A DNA stretch of 64,000 nucleotides from Shewanella inventionis (lineage in GTDB: Bacteria > Pseudomonadota > Gammaproteobacteria > Enterobacterales > Shewanellaceae). The stretch's first letter is position 1. Each line of letters begins with the position of its first letter. Made by a program: the position numbers and the translations under genes. Shown in pieces: positions 18,434-27,473 of the stretch. The DNA lies in NCBI RefSeq assembly GCF_014641855.1, contig NZ_BMII01000028.1, positions 1-64,000 of the forward strand, in the 5' to 3' direction. The notes under the pieces were generated by a model. That model saw nothing but the letters and a program-made list of their open reading frames with translations. It searched no databases and was not told the DNA's origin.

Positions 18434-20548
18434 ATGAGCGAAATCAAAAGCCATTATCGAAATTGCAATATCTGTGAGGCCATGTGTGGCCTAGACATTA
18501 GTTACCAAAACGGGCAAATTATTGCCATAAAAGGCGATCAACTTGACCCATTCAGCCAGGGCTATAACTGCCCTAAGGCGTTGGCTTTAGAAGATTTTTA
18601 TACCGATAAAGACCGCTTAAAAACCCCAATAAAACGTACCGCTGAAGGTTGGCAAGCCATCAGTTGGGATGATGCGTTTAGCGAAATCGTCGACAAATTC
18701 AAACATATTCAGCAACAACATGGCAAAAATGCATTAGCGGTGTATTTGGGTAATCCAAATGCCCACAGTTTAGGTAATGCGTTATTTCTCAAACCGTTTA
18801 TGAAATCCCTTGGCACCCTTAATCGGTTTAGCTCAGCTTCTGCCGACCAATTACCGCATCATGTTGCGGCTAATTTTATGTTTGGCGCAGGTATGTTAAT
18901 TCCGGTGTCTGATATTGACCGCACCGACTTTATGCTCATTATTGGCGCAAACCCTGTGGTGTCAAATGGCAGTATGATGACAGCCCCTAATGTGATAGGT
19001 CGCTTAAAAGCCATTCAAAAACGCGGTGGTAAAGTGGTGGTGGTTGATCCGCGCAAAACCCGCACCGCCAAAATAGCCGACCAACATGTGTTTATTCGCC
19101 CCGAAAAAGACGCTTTTTTATTGCTGGCATTAATCCATTGCGTGTTTGCGCATAACAAGGTCAATATACGCCATTTAAGCGATAAAGTTGATGGGTTAGG
19201 TGACATCGAAAATCTAGTAAGAGATTACTCGCCACAAGTTGTTAGCCCATTGGTAGGCATTGAGGTAGAAGTCATTGAAACCTTATCAGCGCAAATGCTT
19301 GCAGCCGACTCAGCAGTTTGTTATAGCCGCATGGGTGCATCAACCCAGAGCTTTGGCGGCATTTGTTTATGGCTCACCAATGTGCTCAATATTATTACCG
19401 GCAACTTTGATAGAGCAGGCGGAGCAATGTTTCCGCAACCGGCATTTGATTTATTGCGTAATCACCAGGCGGGTCATAAAAGCTCATTTGGCCAACACCA
19501 ATCCCGTGTGCGCAAATTACCGTTTTTTAATGGTGAGTTTCCGGTTGCAGCATTAGCAGAAGAAATTCAAACCCCAGGAGAAGGGCAAATTAGAAGCATA
19601 ATTACGATTGCGGGTAATCCTGTGTTATCAGCGCCCAGTGGCCATAAATTGGCTGAAGCATTTAGTGAGCTTGAGTACATGGTATCGATTGATATTTACC
19701 TCAATGAAACCACTCAATACGCTGACATCATTTTACCGGGCACCACGGGCGTCGAAAACTCGCACTTTGATATTTTCTTTAACTCGTTCTCAGTGAGAAA
19801 TACGGTTAAATATTCAGCGCCATTATTTGAAAAGCACAGCGAGCAACGCGGTGATTGGCAAATATTGAAAGAGATTGCTGCGCGCATGCTTAATGTGCCA
19901 GCAGATGACCCAATGCAACAAATTACCCCTGAAATGATCTTGGATATGGAGCTTAAAAAAGGACCATATGGTAAGCAGGGCATGAGTTTGCAAACGTTAA
20001 TTGATAATCCACACGGTATTGATATTGGCCCATTGATGCCGTGTTTATCAGAGCGGATTAAAACCGCGAATGGCAACATTGATTTATTCCCGCAGGTTTA
20101 TCAAGACGATTTACCGCGATTGCAGGCGTTTATGACTCAAACTACACGCGATAATCAATACCCATTTGATTTAATCAGCAGGCGCTTAGTGAAAAGCCAC
20201 AATACCTGGACCCAAAATTCAGAGCGGCTCATTAAAGGTAAAAACCCGTGCACCTTAGAAATGCATCCGCAAGATGCACAAAAGCTTGGCGCGCACACTG
20301 GCCAGCAGGTAATAGTAAGCTCAGCGGTTGGTGAAATTAAAATAGACATTGTGATTACCGATGATGTACAACCCGGCGTTGTTACCATGCCGCAAGGTTG
20401 GGGCCATAATCAACCTGACACCAAAATGTCGGTAGCCGCCACTCAACCCGGTGTGAGTATTAATGATTTAACAGATGCTAAACGAGTTGATATGCTCACA
20501 GGTAATGCGGCTTTTAATGGCACACCGGTAGCGATTAAACTTGCTTAA
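18434..20548 (+). CDS. Molybdopterin oxidoreductase (DMSO-reductase superfamily)
   Basis: A protein of 704 aa. Cys11, Cys14, Cys18 and Cys46 fit the N-terminal [4Fe-4S] pattern; the rest has the molybdopterin-guanine-dinucleotide domains, with the C-terminal dinucleotide-binding domain starting near residue 580. There is no Tat or Sec signal, so it is cytoplasmic. I cannot assign the residue that binds molybdenum. The start at 18434 has CAGGT upstream; the longer frame from 18386 would start inside the terminator. It is followed by MoxR and CoxE-like genes, which may help its maturation. Electron partner and substrate are unknown. Confidence 0.88.
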   Translation: MSEIKSHYRNCNICEAMCGLDISYQNGQIIAIKGDQLDPFSQGYNCPKALALEDFYTDKDRLKTPIKRTAEGWQAISWDDAFSEIVDKFKHIQQQHGKNALAVYLGNPNAHSLGNALFLKPFMKSLGTLNRFSSASADQLPHHVAANFMFGAGMLIPVSDIDRTDFMLIIGANPVVSNGSMMTAPNVIGRLKAIQKRGGKVVVVDPRKTRTAKIADQHVFIRPEKDAFLLLALIHCVFAHNKVNIRHLSDKVDGLGDIENLVRDYSPQVVSPLVGIEVEVIETLSAQMLAADSAVCYSRMGASTQSFGGICLWLTNVLNIITGNFDRAGGAMFPQPAFDLLRNHQAGHKSSFGQHQSRVRKLPFFNGEFPVAALAEEIQTPGEGQIRSIITIAGNPVLSAPSGHKLAEAFSELEYMVSIDIYLNETTQYADIILPGTTGVENSHFDIFFNSFSVRNTVKYSAPLFEKHSEQRGDWQILKEIAARMLNVPADDPMQQITPEMILDMELKKGPYGKQGMSLQTLIDNPHGIDIGPLMPCLSERIKTANGNIDLFPQVYQDDLPRLQAFMTQTTRDNQYPFDLISRRLVKSHNTWTQNSERLIKGKNPCTLEMHPQDAQKLGAHTGQQVIVSSAVGEIKIDIVITDDVQPGVVTMPQGWGHNQPDTKMSVAATQPGVSINDLTDAKRVDMLTGNAAFNGTPVAIKLA

Positions 20549-20595
20549 TAATTCAACGCATTATCAAAAACAACGAATAAATATAAAGGTTGACC

Positions 20596-21429
20596 ATGTT
20601 TAAAAGTACCAACAACTACATTGCCTCAAATGAACTCACACTCGCGGTTAATGCCGCCATTGCGCTCGAAAAACCCTTATTAATAAAAGGGGAGCCAGGT
20701 ACAGGCAAAACCCAGCTTGCTGAAGAGTTAGCTCGCTCGCTTAACTGTAAACTGTACCAATGGCACATCAAGTCGACCACCAAAGCCCAACAAGGGTTAT
20801 ACGAGTACGATGCAGTATCACGCCTGCGTGACAGTCAATTAGGCGATGCCAGAGTGCATGATATTGGCAACTACATTGTCAAAGGTAAGTTGTGGCAGGC
20901 GTTTGAAGAAGAACAACGTCCCATTTTATTGATTGATGAAATCGATAAAGCCGACATTGAGTTCCCTAACGATTTGCTGCAAGAGCTCGATAAAATGGAG
21001 TTTTATGTGTATGAAACTCAACAATTAATCAAAGCTAAACAGCGCCCCATTATTATCATCACGTCAAATAATGAAAAAGAACTGCCCGATGCTTTTTTAC
21101 GTCGTTGTTTTTTCCATTACATTAAATTCCCAACCAAAGATGAAATGGCAAAAATCATCGACGTGCATCACCCTAACGTTAAGCAAACCCTGTTAACTCA
21201 GGCTTTAGAAGTATTTTTTGATCTGCGCGACGTTAATGGCATTAAGAAAAAGCCGTCAACATCTGAGCTCATCGACTGGTTAAAACTACTGATCTCCGAT
21301 GATATTGCCCAAGACACATTACTTGATAAGCAATCTGATATTATTCCGCTGTTTGGCGCATTATTAAAGAATGAACAGGATGTGTCCTTAATTGAAAAAC
21401 TGGCCTTTATGAGCCGCAGAAACAGGTAG
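20596..21429 (+). CDS. MoxR-family AAA+ ATPase
   Basis: A AAA+ ATPase of 277 aa with Walker A GEPGTGKT (32-39), Walker B LLIDEIDKA and the sensor segment IITSNNEKELPDAFLRRC. MoxR proteins work with VWA-domain partners as chaperones that help insert metals or cofactors. AAAGG six bases upstream selects 20596 as start. The next gene, seven bases after the stop, encodes a VWA protein, so the pair is typical, like CoxD/CoxE of carbon monoxide dehydrogenase clusters. Confidence 0.9.
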   Translation: MFKSTNNYIASNELTLAVNAAIALEKPLLIKGEPGTGKTQLAEELARSLNCKLYQWHIKSTTKAQQGLYEYDAVSRLRDSQLGDARVHDIGNYIVKGKLWQAFEEEQRPILLIDEIDKADIEFPNDLLQELDKMEFYVYETQQLIKAKQRPIIIITSNNEKELPDAFLRRCFFHYIKFPTKDEMAKIIDVHHPNVKQTLLTQALEVFFDLRDVNGIKKKPSTSELIDWLKLLISDDIAQDTLLDKQSDIIPLFGALLKNEQDVSLIEKLAFMSRRNR

Positions 21430-21436
21430 TATTGCT

Positions 21437-22609
21437 GTGTTTATTGATTTTTTTCTCACCCTAAAAAAACACAAAGTACCCTGTAGTTTGCGTGAACTAC
21501 TGGATTTAATTGCATTATTAAAAGCTGGGGTCGTGTTTGCCGATGTGGACGCGTTTTATAACTTAGCCAAAATTGTCATGGTGAAAGACGAGATCCATTA
21601 CGACAAGTATGACAATGCCTTCGCCGAATACTTTAAAGGCATAGAAAGCATTGATATATTTGATAAGATCTTGCCAGAAGATTGGCTTCGCAAAGAGTTT
21701 GAAAAACACTTAAGCCAACAAGAGAAAGACCAACTTAAGGCGCTTGGCGGGCTAGAAGCATTAATGAAAGCGTTAAAAGAGCGCCTAGAAGAACAGCAAA
21801 AACGCCATGCCGGTGGCAATAAATGGGTCGGAACTGGCGGCACATCGCCTTTTGGTGCTTACGGTTATAACCCAGAAGGCATAAGGGTTGGTCAGGATAA
21901 AAACCGCAATAACCGCGCGGTGAAAGTATGGGACAAACGTGAGTTTAAAAACTTCGACCAGGACCGAGAACTGGGTACCCGTAATATCAAATTAGCATTA
22001 AAAAAATTGCGAAAATTTGCCCGCACAGGTGCCAGCGAAAAACTCGATATTAATACCACTATTCGTTCTACCGCCCAAAATGGCGGCTTACTTGATGTGC
22101 ACATGGAGCCAGAGCGTCACAACGCGGTAAAAGTGCTAATGTTTTTTGATATCGGCGGCTCAATGGATGATTACATTCATACCTGCGAAGAGTTATTTTC
22201 AGCCGCACACAGCGAATTTAAACACCTACGCTTTTTTTATTTTCATAATTGTGTGTACGACAAAGTTTGGCAAGACAATCGTCGCCGTTTTGATAACATG
22301 ATCGATTTAGAAGAAGTCATAAGAACCTTTGGCTCAGACTATAAAGTGATATTTGTAGGTGATGCCACTATGGGCCCTTACGAGATCATCGCCAAAGGCG
22401 GCAGTGTTGAACATTGGAATGAAAAGCCCGGCATAGATTATATGAATCGGCTACTCGGTCATTTTCATAAAGTCGCCTGGCTTAACCCACAGCCAGAGCA
22501 ATATTGGCATGTACATCATTCAATTTCGATTATTCAAAAGCTGGTTGGCGACAAAATGTACCCGTTAACTGTAGATGGCATAGGCCGGGCCATTAAAGAC
22601 TTAAGTTAG
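21437..22609 (+). CDS. CoxE-like VWA-domain protein
   Basis: A 390-aa protein with a charged N-terminal half, a Gly-rich spacer (126-145) and a C-terminal von Willebrand A domain. The metal-ion site DIGGS (238-242) is intact, with a later FVGDATMGPYE segment. The start is GTG at 21437, seven bases after the MoxR stop. It should act with the MoxR ATPase. Cox-type pairs normally serve xanthine-oxidase-family enzymes, but here the neighbour is a DMSO-reductase-family enzyme. Confidence 0.88.
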   Translation: MFIDFFLTLKKHKVPCSLRELLDLIALLKAGVVFADVDAFYNLAKIVMVKDEIHYDKYDNAFAEYFKGIESIDIFDKILPEDWLRKEFEKHLSQQEKDQLKALGGLEALMKALKERLEEQQKRHAGGNKWVGTGGTSPFGAYGYNPEGIRVGQDKNRNNRAVKVWDKREFKNFDQDRELGTRNIKLALKKLRKFARTGASEKLDINTTIRSTAQNGGLLDVHMEPERHNAVKVLMFFDIGGSMDDYIHTCEELFSAAHSEFKHLRFFYFHNCVYDKVWQDNRRRFDNMIDLEEVIRTFGSDYKVIFVGDATMGPYEIIAKGGSVEHWNEKPGIDYMNRLLGHFHKVAWLNPQPEQYWHVHHSISIIQKLVGDKMYPLTVDGIGRAIKDLS

Positions 22610-22652
22610 TCTCGTATTATTTTAGAATTGTTAATTCATATTAAGGACAGCG

Positions 22653-23447
22653 ATGTTATATCAAGGAGTGTCACTTATTTTATCGCCACTGTTGATTGCT
22701 CAAGGGCTCAAAGTGCGTCGCACAACACCAAAGTTGCCAGAGCCAGAAGGCGAACGAGTGGGGCAAACCGGGCCAAACCCAACATTAAATTTATTGATTT
22801 TAGGCGACTCAGCCGCCGCGGGTGTTGGGGTTTCTAATCAAAGTGAGGCACTTCTTGGCCAGGTTATTGAGCAATTAAGCCCAACACTAGATGTGAATTA
22901 CGCCTTGTTTGCCAAAACTGGTGCGACAACATCTACAACCTTGGAGGCGCTCAAGCAGCAGTGTACACCGGCACACCCAATATTAGGGCAATCAACATTT
23001 GATGTAATTATCACCTCACTTGGTGTAAACGACATCACCTCATCGGTAAGTTGCGATAAATGGTTGCAGCAACAACAGCAATTTTTTGAACTTATCCGTC
23101 AGCGTTATCAGCCAAAACTCATACTCGTTACAGCATTACCGCCACTGGGATTATTCCCGGCTTTACCCCATCCTCTGCGGTGGAGTTTAGGCCAACGTGC
23201 TAATCAGTTTAATGAGCGCTTAGCGCAATTAATCCATAAACTTAATCAGCAAGGCAATCAAACAAGCCGTTTTGCTATAATTAAATTACCATTAGATAAC
23301 CCGCAACCCGAATTAACTATGCTCGATTTTATGCGACAAGTGATGGCCAGTGATGGGTTTCACCCAGGAGCACCGATTTACAATGCATGGGCGAGTTTAG
23401 CGGTAGAGCAGATCCTTGATGGTGCTGTTGCTCCAACGTTTGTTTAG
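22653..23447 (+). CDS. SGNH/GDSL hydrolase
   Basis: A 264-aa SGNH hydrolase. Block I is LGDSAAAGVGV (Ser53), block III is SLGVNDIT and block V is SDGFHPG, so the Ser-Asp-His triad is complete. The N-terminal hydrophobic stretch (1-18) is short and may be a weak signal or anchor. AAGGACAG precedes the ATG. It could be an esterase or lactonase for the pathway; this is inference from its position at the end of the plus-strand series. Confidence 0.85.
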   Translation: MLYQGVSLILSPLLIAQGLKVRRTTPKLPEPEGERVGQTGPNPTLNLLILGDSAAAGVGVSNQSEALLGQVIEQLSPTLDVNYALFAKTGATTSTTLEALKQQCTPAHPILGQSTFDVIITSLGVNDITSSVSCDKWLQQQQQFFELIRQRYQPKLILVTALPPLGLFPALPHPLRWSLGQRANQFNERLAQLIHKLNQQGNQTSRFAIIKLPLDNPQPELTMLDFMRQVMASDGFHPGAPIYNAWASLAVEQILDGAVAPTFV

Positions 23448-23503
23448 CCACTAACACGTAAGGTAAGCATGAGATTAATCGGTATAGATTTAACAGGGCT
23501 GTA

Positions 23504-24280
23504 TTACTGTTTGATACTTTCTAAAAATTGAATAAACTCTGCTGCCGATACATACCAAATATCATCTTTGTTTGAGACCGTCCGAATAAGCTTTTCGGCG
23601 TAATCCCAATTATTATTTTTGGTATTTTTATCAAACTCCCAAGCGTGGCCCCATATCATCATCACGGTCAGTTTTTCGCTTTTAAGTGCGATATATTGTT
23701 TAACTAATGGCATCGCTTTTTCATGATGAACTGTAGGGTTCCACTCCATATGGTTTTTGGGTAGTTCAAAATCAAGGGTATCGTTTGTGGTTCTTGCGTT
23801 GGTCAATCCTGCTTGTTTAACTAATTGCATGGCGGCGTTATCGTACGAACCTAAAGGGTAAGCAAATGATTTTAAAGGGCTGCCTTTAATCGGTGCTAAA
23901 ATTTGCTGATCGCGAGACAGTTGAAATTTGAGTTCCGCTTCGTTTAACCCAGCAAAACCAGGATGTGAGTAACTGTGACTTGCAATTTCATGGCCTTTAT
24001 AAAGCGACTTTATTTCATCAAGGTTAATGTATTCACCTTGTTTACCAGTGAAGGCTTCCATCCAAGGTAGTTTTTTACCAAACAACCCTGAATTTAAGTT
24101 AAATGTGCCCACCACATGATATTGGTTAAATAATTCAACCAATTTTCTATCTTGAATAACACCATCATCATAACTGAATATAACGGCTTTTGTTGCCCCG
24201 TTTGGATAGCTGTGTATGGGTTTTTCATCTGCAAGGCATAAATTTATCGCCAAAAAATAGAGTATAAAAATATACTTCAT
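23504..24280 (-). CDS. Polysaccharide deacetylase family protein (exported)
   Basis: A NodB-type deacetylase of 258 aa. It has a signal peptide (1-17, ending LCLA), the metal and catalytic motif SYDDGV, and the second metal motif HSYSHP. These enzymes remove acetyl groups from sugar polymers in the periplasm or outside. The start at 24280 overlaps the stop of the upstream GDSL gene (ATGA), so the two are translationally coupled. Two adjacent carbohydrate-active esterases suggest work on the same acetylated glycan. Confidence 0.85.
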   Translation of the reverse strand: MKYIFILYFLAINLCLADEKPIHSYPNGATKAVIFSYDDGVIQDRKLVELFNQYHVVGTFNLNSGLFGKKLPWMEAFTGKQGEYINLDEIKSLYKGHEIASHSYSHPGFAGLNEAELKFQLSRDQQILAPIKGSPLKSFAYPLGSYDNAAMQLVKQAGLTNARTTNDTLDFELPKNHMEWNPTVHHEKAMPLVKQYIALKSEKLTVMMIWGHAWEFDKNTKNNNWDYAEKLIRTVSNKDDIWYVSAAEFIQFLESIKQ

Positions 24281-24996
24281 TTTAACTCTGCCATTATTGG
24301 AGCCAGTTGCTCCGCCCATAGTGCGTAGCCTGCTTGATTTAAATGTGTCCCATCGGTAGTTAGAGAGCTGTTCATTGTGCCATTTGAGGACAAAAATGCA
24401 GAATGTAAATCGATATAGGTAAAACGAGCGTGTTTAATCGTTTTGATTTGTTGATTAACGGTTTGCACCATGTCAGTGATAAAATCTCGATGATCAGGCA
24501 GAATACTTTGCACAAAAATAGGCGTATTGGGCAGGGCTTCGTTTAGTTGTATCACGATGTTTTCGATGTTTTCACTGACAGATGATAAGTTTTTTATTTG
24601 TTTAATATAATAAAAATTAAAAATATCGTTTACACCTATTTTTAAAAATATCGCCTTAGGTTGTGCCATTTTCAGTTCGTCTAAGCGAGCCAAAACACCA
24701 TAGGTCGTGTCACCGCTAATACCACGGTTTCTCACTCGCAGGTCGTTAAACCTTATTGCCCAATTTAGCCCTTGCTCAGTAATACTGTCGCCAATAAATA
24801 CAATATCACCAGATCTCAGAGGCTGTATTGTAAAATGAGCAATTCGTTCTGCGTAATGATTTTTTAACCAGTCAGATTGATAAGGGATTGGTTCTGAACC
24901 GTATGCATTCCCCCCGACAAGAGCAGCCCACATAAAAACAAAAAAATGAACCGTCGCGGTGTATTTGTGTCGGAGTTTGTTTTGTTTAAAACCCAT
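24277..24996 (-). CDS. Exported GDSL-type esterase/acetylhydrolase
   Basis: A 239-aa SGNH hydrolase with a signal peptide (cleavage near NAYG-SEP, about residue 33). Block I is FIGDSITEQG, block II RNRGISGDTT, block III KIGVNDIF and block V DGTHLNQAGY, all complete. It is close to platelet-activating-factor acetylhydrolase-like and sialate/rhamnogalacturonan acetylesterase types. It overlaps the deacetylase gene by four bases. The pair does not obviously belong to the fatty-acid island. Confidence 0.85.
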   Translation of the reverse strand: MGFKQNKLRHKYTATVHFFVFMWAALVGGNAYGSEPIPYQSDWLKNHYAERIAHFTIQPLRSGDIVFIGDSITEQGLNWAIRFNDLRVRNRGISGDTTYGVLARLDELKMAQPKAIFLKIGVNDIFNFYYIKQIKNLSSVSENIENIVIQLNEALPNTPIFVQSILPDHRDFITDMVQTVNQQIKTIKHARFTYIDLHSAFLSSNGTMNSSLTTDGTHLNQAGYALWAEQLAPIMAELK

Positions 24997-25137
24997 AAAA
25001 ACCTGTACTTGTAGATATTCGTTTTTACAATGTATCGATTAATACCATTTTATGTAATGTACTGCATTCGTATTCAAGCACTAAAAAATTTAGTGGTGTC
25101 AGGTTAACGTTTATTAAACAAGTTCAAAACTTGCCCC

Positions 25138-25250
25138 TTTAGCTAATATCTGTCAAAAAATGCATTAAATCTTTTAATGACAAACAAGGTTAAATCGAAG
25201 ATATCCATACAGCTGATGTCATCGCGGCTATGACCTAGAGCGCCCATGGA
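25138..25250 (+). repeat. Mosaic repeat unit A, copy 1
   Basis: The segment runs from TAGCTAA through a shared core (ACAAGGTTAAATCGAAGATA, then GCTGATGTCATCGCGGC) to GAGCGCC. Related copies lie at 25802-25940 and 26141-26262. No coding potential was seen. Confidence 0.7.
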
Positions 25251-25251
25251 T

Positions 25252-25360
25252 TGGTCGAGCTACATGGATGTACTTGCGCGTGTTGGTAAGTGAATGCCAT
25301 GTTGACGCCAAATAAAACCTTACAGTTACATGCTTTACAATTGGCGAGGCACCACGACGT
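25252..25360 (+). repeat. Mosaic repeat unit B, copy 1
   Basis: About 109 bases, nearly identical to 25672-25780 at an exact offset of 420 bases; only two differences were seen. It starts TTGGTCGAGC and ends CCACGACGT. Confidence 0.75.
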
Positions 25361-25394
25361 TAGTGCCGCAGGCCATAAGTACAAAAGTAGAAGC

Positions 25395-25437
25395 AAACAC
25401 CTGGATCCCGGCTCAAAAGCATTACCGGGACGACGTT
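25395..25437 (+). repeat. Mosaic repeat unit C, copy 1
   Basis: ACACCTGGATCCCGGCTC through to GGGACGACGT; TCCCGG and CCGGGA can pair as a hairpin. The second copy is at 26061-26105. Confidence 0.65.
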
Positions 25438-25638
25438 AAGTTGCCATATTTTAAACACAATCTGTGTACATGGATAAGTTACGTATATTGCTTGCAAACA
25501 GCCCAAATTCAACTCTGAACTTGAGGCCGTTGAAGACATTTTACAAAAGAATACGTGACCTGACCAACGCATGCACCTCACTAAACTATTCTTTAAAACT
25601 TGCTGATAAGACAAACATTGACAGCTTCATCATGGTGG

Positions 25639-25680
25639 TTTGCGAGCCGACCGTCCGACCCACGGACGGGTCGGTCGAGC
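25639..25680 (+). repeat. GC-rich stem-loop in the mosaic
   Basis: CCGTCCG pairs with CGGACGG around ACCCA, with a further GCCGA/TCGGT pairing outside. It is embedded just before repeat B copy 2. Confidence 0.5.
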
Positions 25681-25780
25681 TACATGGATGTACTTGCGCG
25701 TGTCGGTAAGTGAATGCCATGTTGACGCCAAATAAAACCTTACAGTTACATGCTTTACAATTGGCGAGGCGCCACGACGT
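25672..25780 (+). repeat. Mosaic repeat unit B, copy 2
   Basis: Nearly identical to 25252-25360. It leads directly into the GTGAAAATTAGGACGACG tract and repeat A copy 2. Confidence 0.75.
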
Positions 25781-25801
25781 GAAAATTAGGACGACGAGAA
25801 A

Positions 25802-25940
25802 ATAGCTAACAAGCTTCTATCCAAAAATGCGTTAGATCTTCCCATTACAAACAAGGTTAAATCGAAGATAACTATACGGCGGATGTAATCGCGGCTATGA
25901 CCTTCGAAAACACGGATGTTTTCGCAGAGCGCCCATGGAG
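25802..25940 (+). repeat. Mosaic repeat unit A, copy 2 with inserted hairpin
   Basis: Same core as copy 1, but a perfect stem CGAAAACA/TGTTTTCG (25904-25923) is inserted before GCAGAGCGCCC. This suggests the units can accept small palindromic insertions. Confidence 0.65.
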
Positions 25941-26060
25941 GGGTTTACCGCGTGTCATAGAAGTGATTTCATTGAGTATTGCCACCTCACCCCCTAGTTT
26001 TGTTTAGTTAGATAGCCTCAACCATTCTTGATCTGGTGTGGGCGCAGACCATAAAAAGTA

Positions 26061-26105
26061 CAAACACCTGGGTCCCGGCTCAAAAGCATTACCGGGACGA
26101 CGTGA
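26061..26105 (+). repeat. Mosaic repeat unit C, copy 2
   Basis: Copy of 25395-25437 with one change in the CCTGGRTCCCGG part. It is followed by a tandem duplication of GGACGACGTGAAAATTA at about 26096-26129. Confidence 0.65.
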
Positions 26106-26140
26106 AAATTAGGACGACGTGAAAATTAGACGATGAGAAA

Positions 26141-26262
26141 ATAGCTAACAAGTTTTTGTAAAAAAATGCGTTAGATCGTTCAACCACAAATAAGGTTAAA
26201 TCGAAGATACCCATACAGCTGATGTCATCGCGGCTATGACACAGAGCGCCAAGGGATGGGTT
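26141..26262 (+). repeat. Mosaic repeat unit A, copy 3
   Basis: Starts ATAGCTAACAAG and ends GAGCGCC. With the other copies it fills the 1.3-kb gap 24997-26327, in which no gene could be supported. Confidence 0.7.
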
Positions 26263-26327
26263 TACCGCGTATCAAAGAGTTGATTTCATTGAGTATCGTT
26301 GCACAGTGGTTAAGTTAAACCTTAACG

Positions 26328-27428
26328 CTACTGGGTATAACTCACCCGATAAATTGCATTGGCAAAGTCATCTGATATCAAGATAGAACCATCTGCCAGA
26401 GTCATTACATCAACTGGACGCCCCCAGCTTTGTTCGCCATCAAGCCAACCTGTGGCAAAGGGTTTGTAATCTATCACCTTATTGCCTTCAAGTACGACTT
26501 GCATTACACGGTAACCGACTTTGTTTGTGCGGTTCCACGAGCCATGTTGTGCAATCAAGATTGAGTGTTTATAAGCGGCAGGAAATTGCTTGCCTTGATA
26601 AAACTCCATGCCTAATGCGGCAACATGAGCGCCTAAAGCTAATACTGGAGGCGTGTTGAGTTTGGCAATGGTAGGGTTAGTAAAATCGGGGTCATTGATG
26701 TCAGAGTTGTGAATAAAAGGAAAACCGAAGTGTTGGCCAGTTTGAGTGACATGATTAAGCTCATCATCAGGTAAATCATCGCCCATCATGTCGCGGCCGT
26801 TGTCGGTAAACCATAAATCGCCGGTAACGGGATGAAAATCAAACCCAACGCTATTACGCACACCTTTAGCCACAATCGTGGTTTGTTTAGTGTCGACATT
26901 GAGTTTTAAGATGGACGCAAAAGGTAAATCACTTTCACATACATTGCAGGGTGCGCCAACGGGAATATATAAATGGCTATCGGGTCCAAAGGTAATAAAT
27001 TTCCAACCATGGTGGGCTTTATTAGGTAGCTTATCGAAAACTAATTCTGGTTTAGGGATGCTAGGTAAGGTGTTTTCAATGTTAGGGTAACGCCAGATTT
27101 TATCGACCTCTGCAACATACAAACTGCCATTATGAAATGCTAATCCTGATGGCATAAACAAATCTTTCGCAATAACGATCTGTTTGTCGGCTTTAAAGTC
27201 ATTATTACTGTCTATAAGCGCATATACATTACCAGCCTTGCGACTGCCCACAAATACCGTGCCTTTATCGCCCAGTGCCATTTGGCGTGCGTTTTCGATA
27301 TTGTCAGCGTAAATATCAATACTAAATCCCTGAGGGAGTTGTATTTTATCTAACGGTAACGCGAACACAGAAAAACTTAATCCCAAGCCACAGGTAAGGG
27401 CGGTTAACAATGTCGTTGGCTTTAGCAT
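26328..27428 (-). CDS. Exported PQQ-dependent sugar dehydrogenase-like (sorbosone dehydrogenase family) protein
   Basis: A beta-propeller protein of 366 aa with a signal peptide (1-23, ending SVFA). It shows repeated family segments such as LYIPVGAPCNVC, GVRNSVGFDFHP and WFTDNGRD, and AQHGSWNRT near the C-terminus. These proteins are periplasmic and are named after soluble glucose or sorbosone dehydrogenase; whether this one binds PQQ cannot be judged. Its start has AAAGGAGTG upstream. It lies 45 bases after the alpha/beta hydrolase gene, so the two may be co-transcribed. Confidence 0.85.
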   Translation of the reverse strand: MLKPTTLLTALTCGLGLSFSVFALPLDKIQLPQGFSIDIYADNIENARQMALGDKGTVFVGSRKAGNVYALIDSNNDFKADKQIVIAKDLFMPSGLAFHNGSLYVAEVDKIWRYPNIENTLPSIPKPELVFDKLPNKAHHGWKFITFGPDSHLYIPVGAPCNVCESDLPFASILKLNVDTKQTTIVAKGVRNSVGFDFHPVTGDLWFTDNGRDMMGDDLPDDELNHVTQTGQHFGFPFIHNSDINDPDFTNPTIAKLNTPPVLALGAHVAALGMEFYQGKQFPAAYKHSILIAQHGSWNRTNKVGYRVMQVVLEGNKVIDYKPFATGWLDGEQSWGRPVDVMTLADGSILISDDFANAIYRVSYTQ

Positions 27429-27473
27429 TGCACACTCCTTTTATTGCTATTTAATCAACACCGACTATTGCTG

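Noticed and set aside
25330..25709. Several short frames in the mosaic region
   Set aside because: They run through repeats and hairpins, have no ribosome sites, and encode low-complexity products typical of translated intergenic repeats.
25138..26265. Possible CRISPR array
   Set aside because: The repeats are long, uneven in length, of three kinds, and not separated by regular spacers. No cas gene is nearby.
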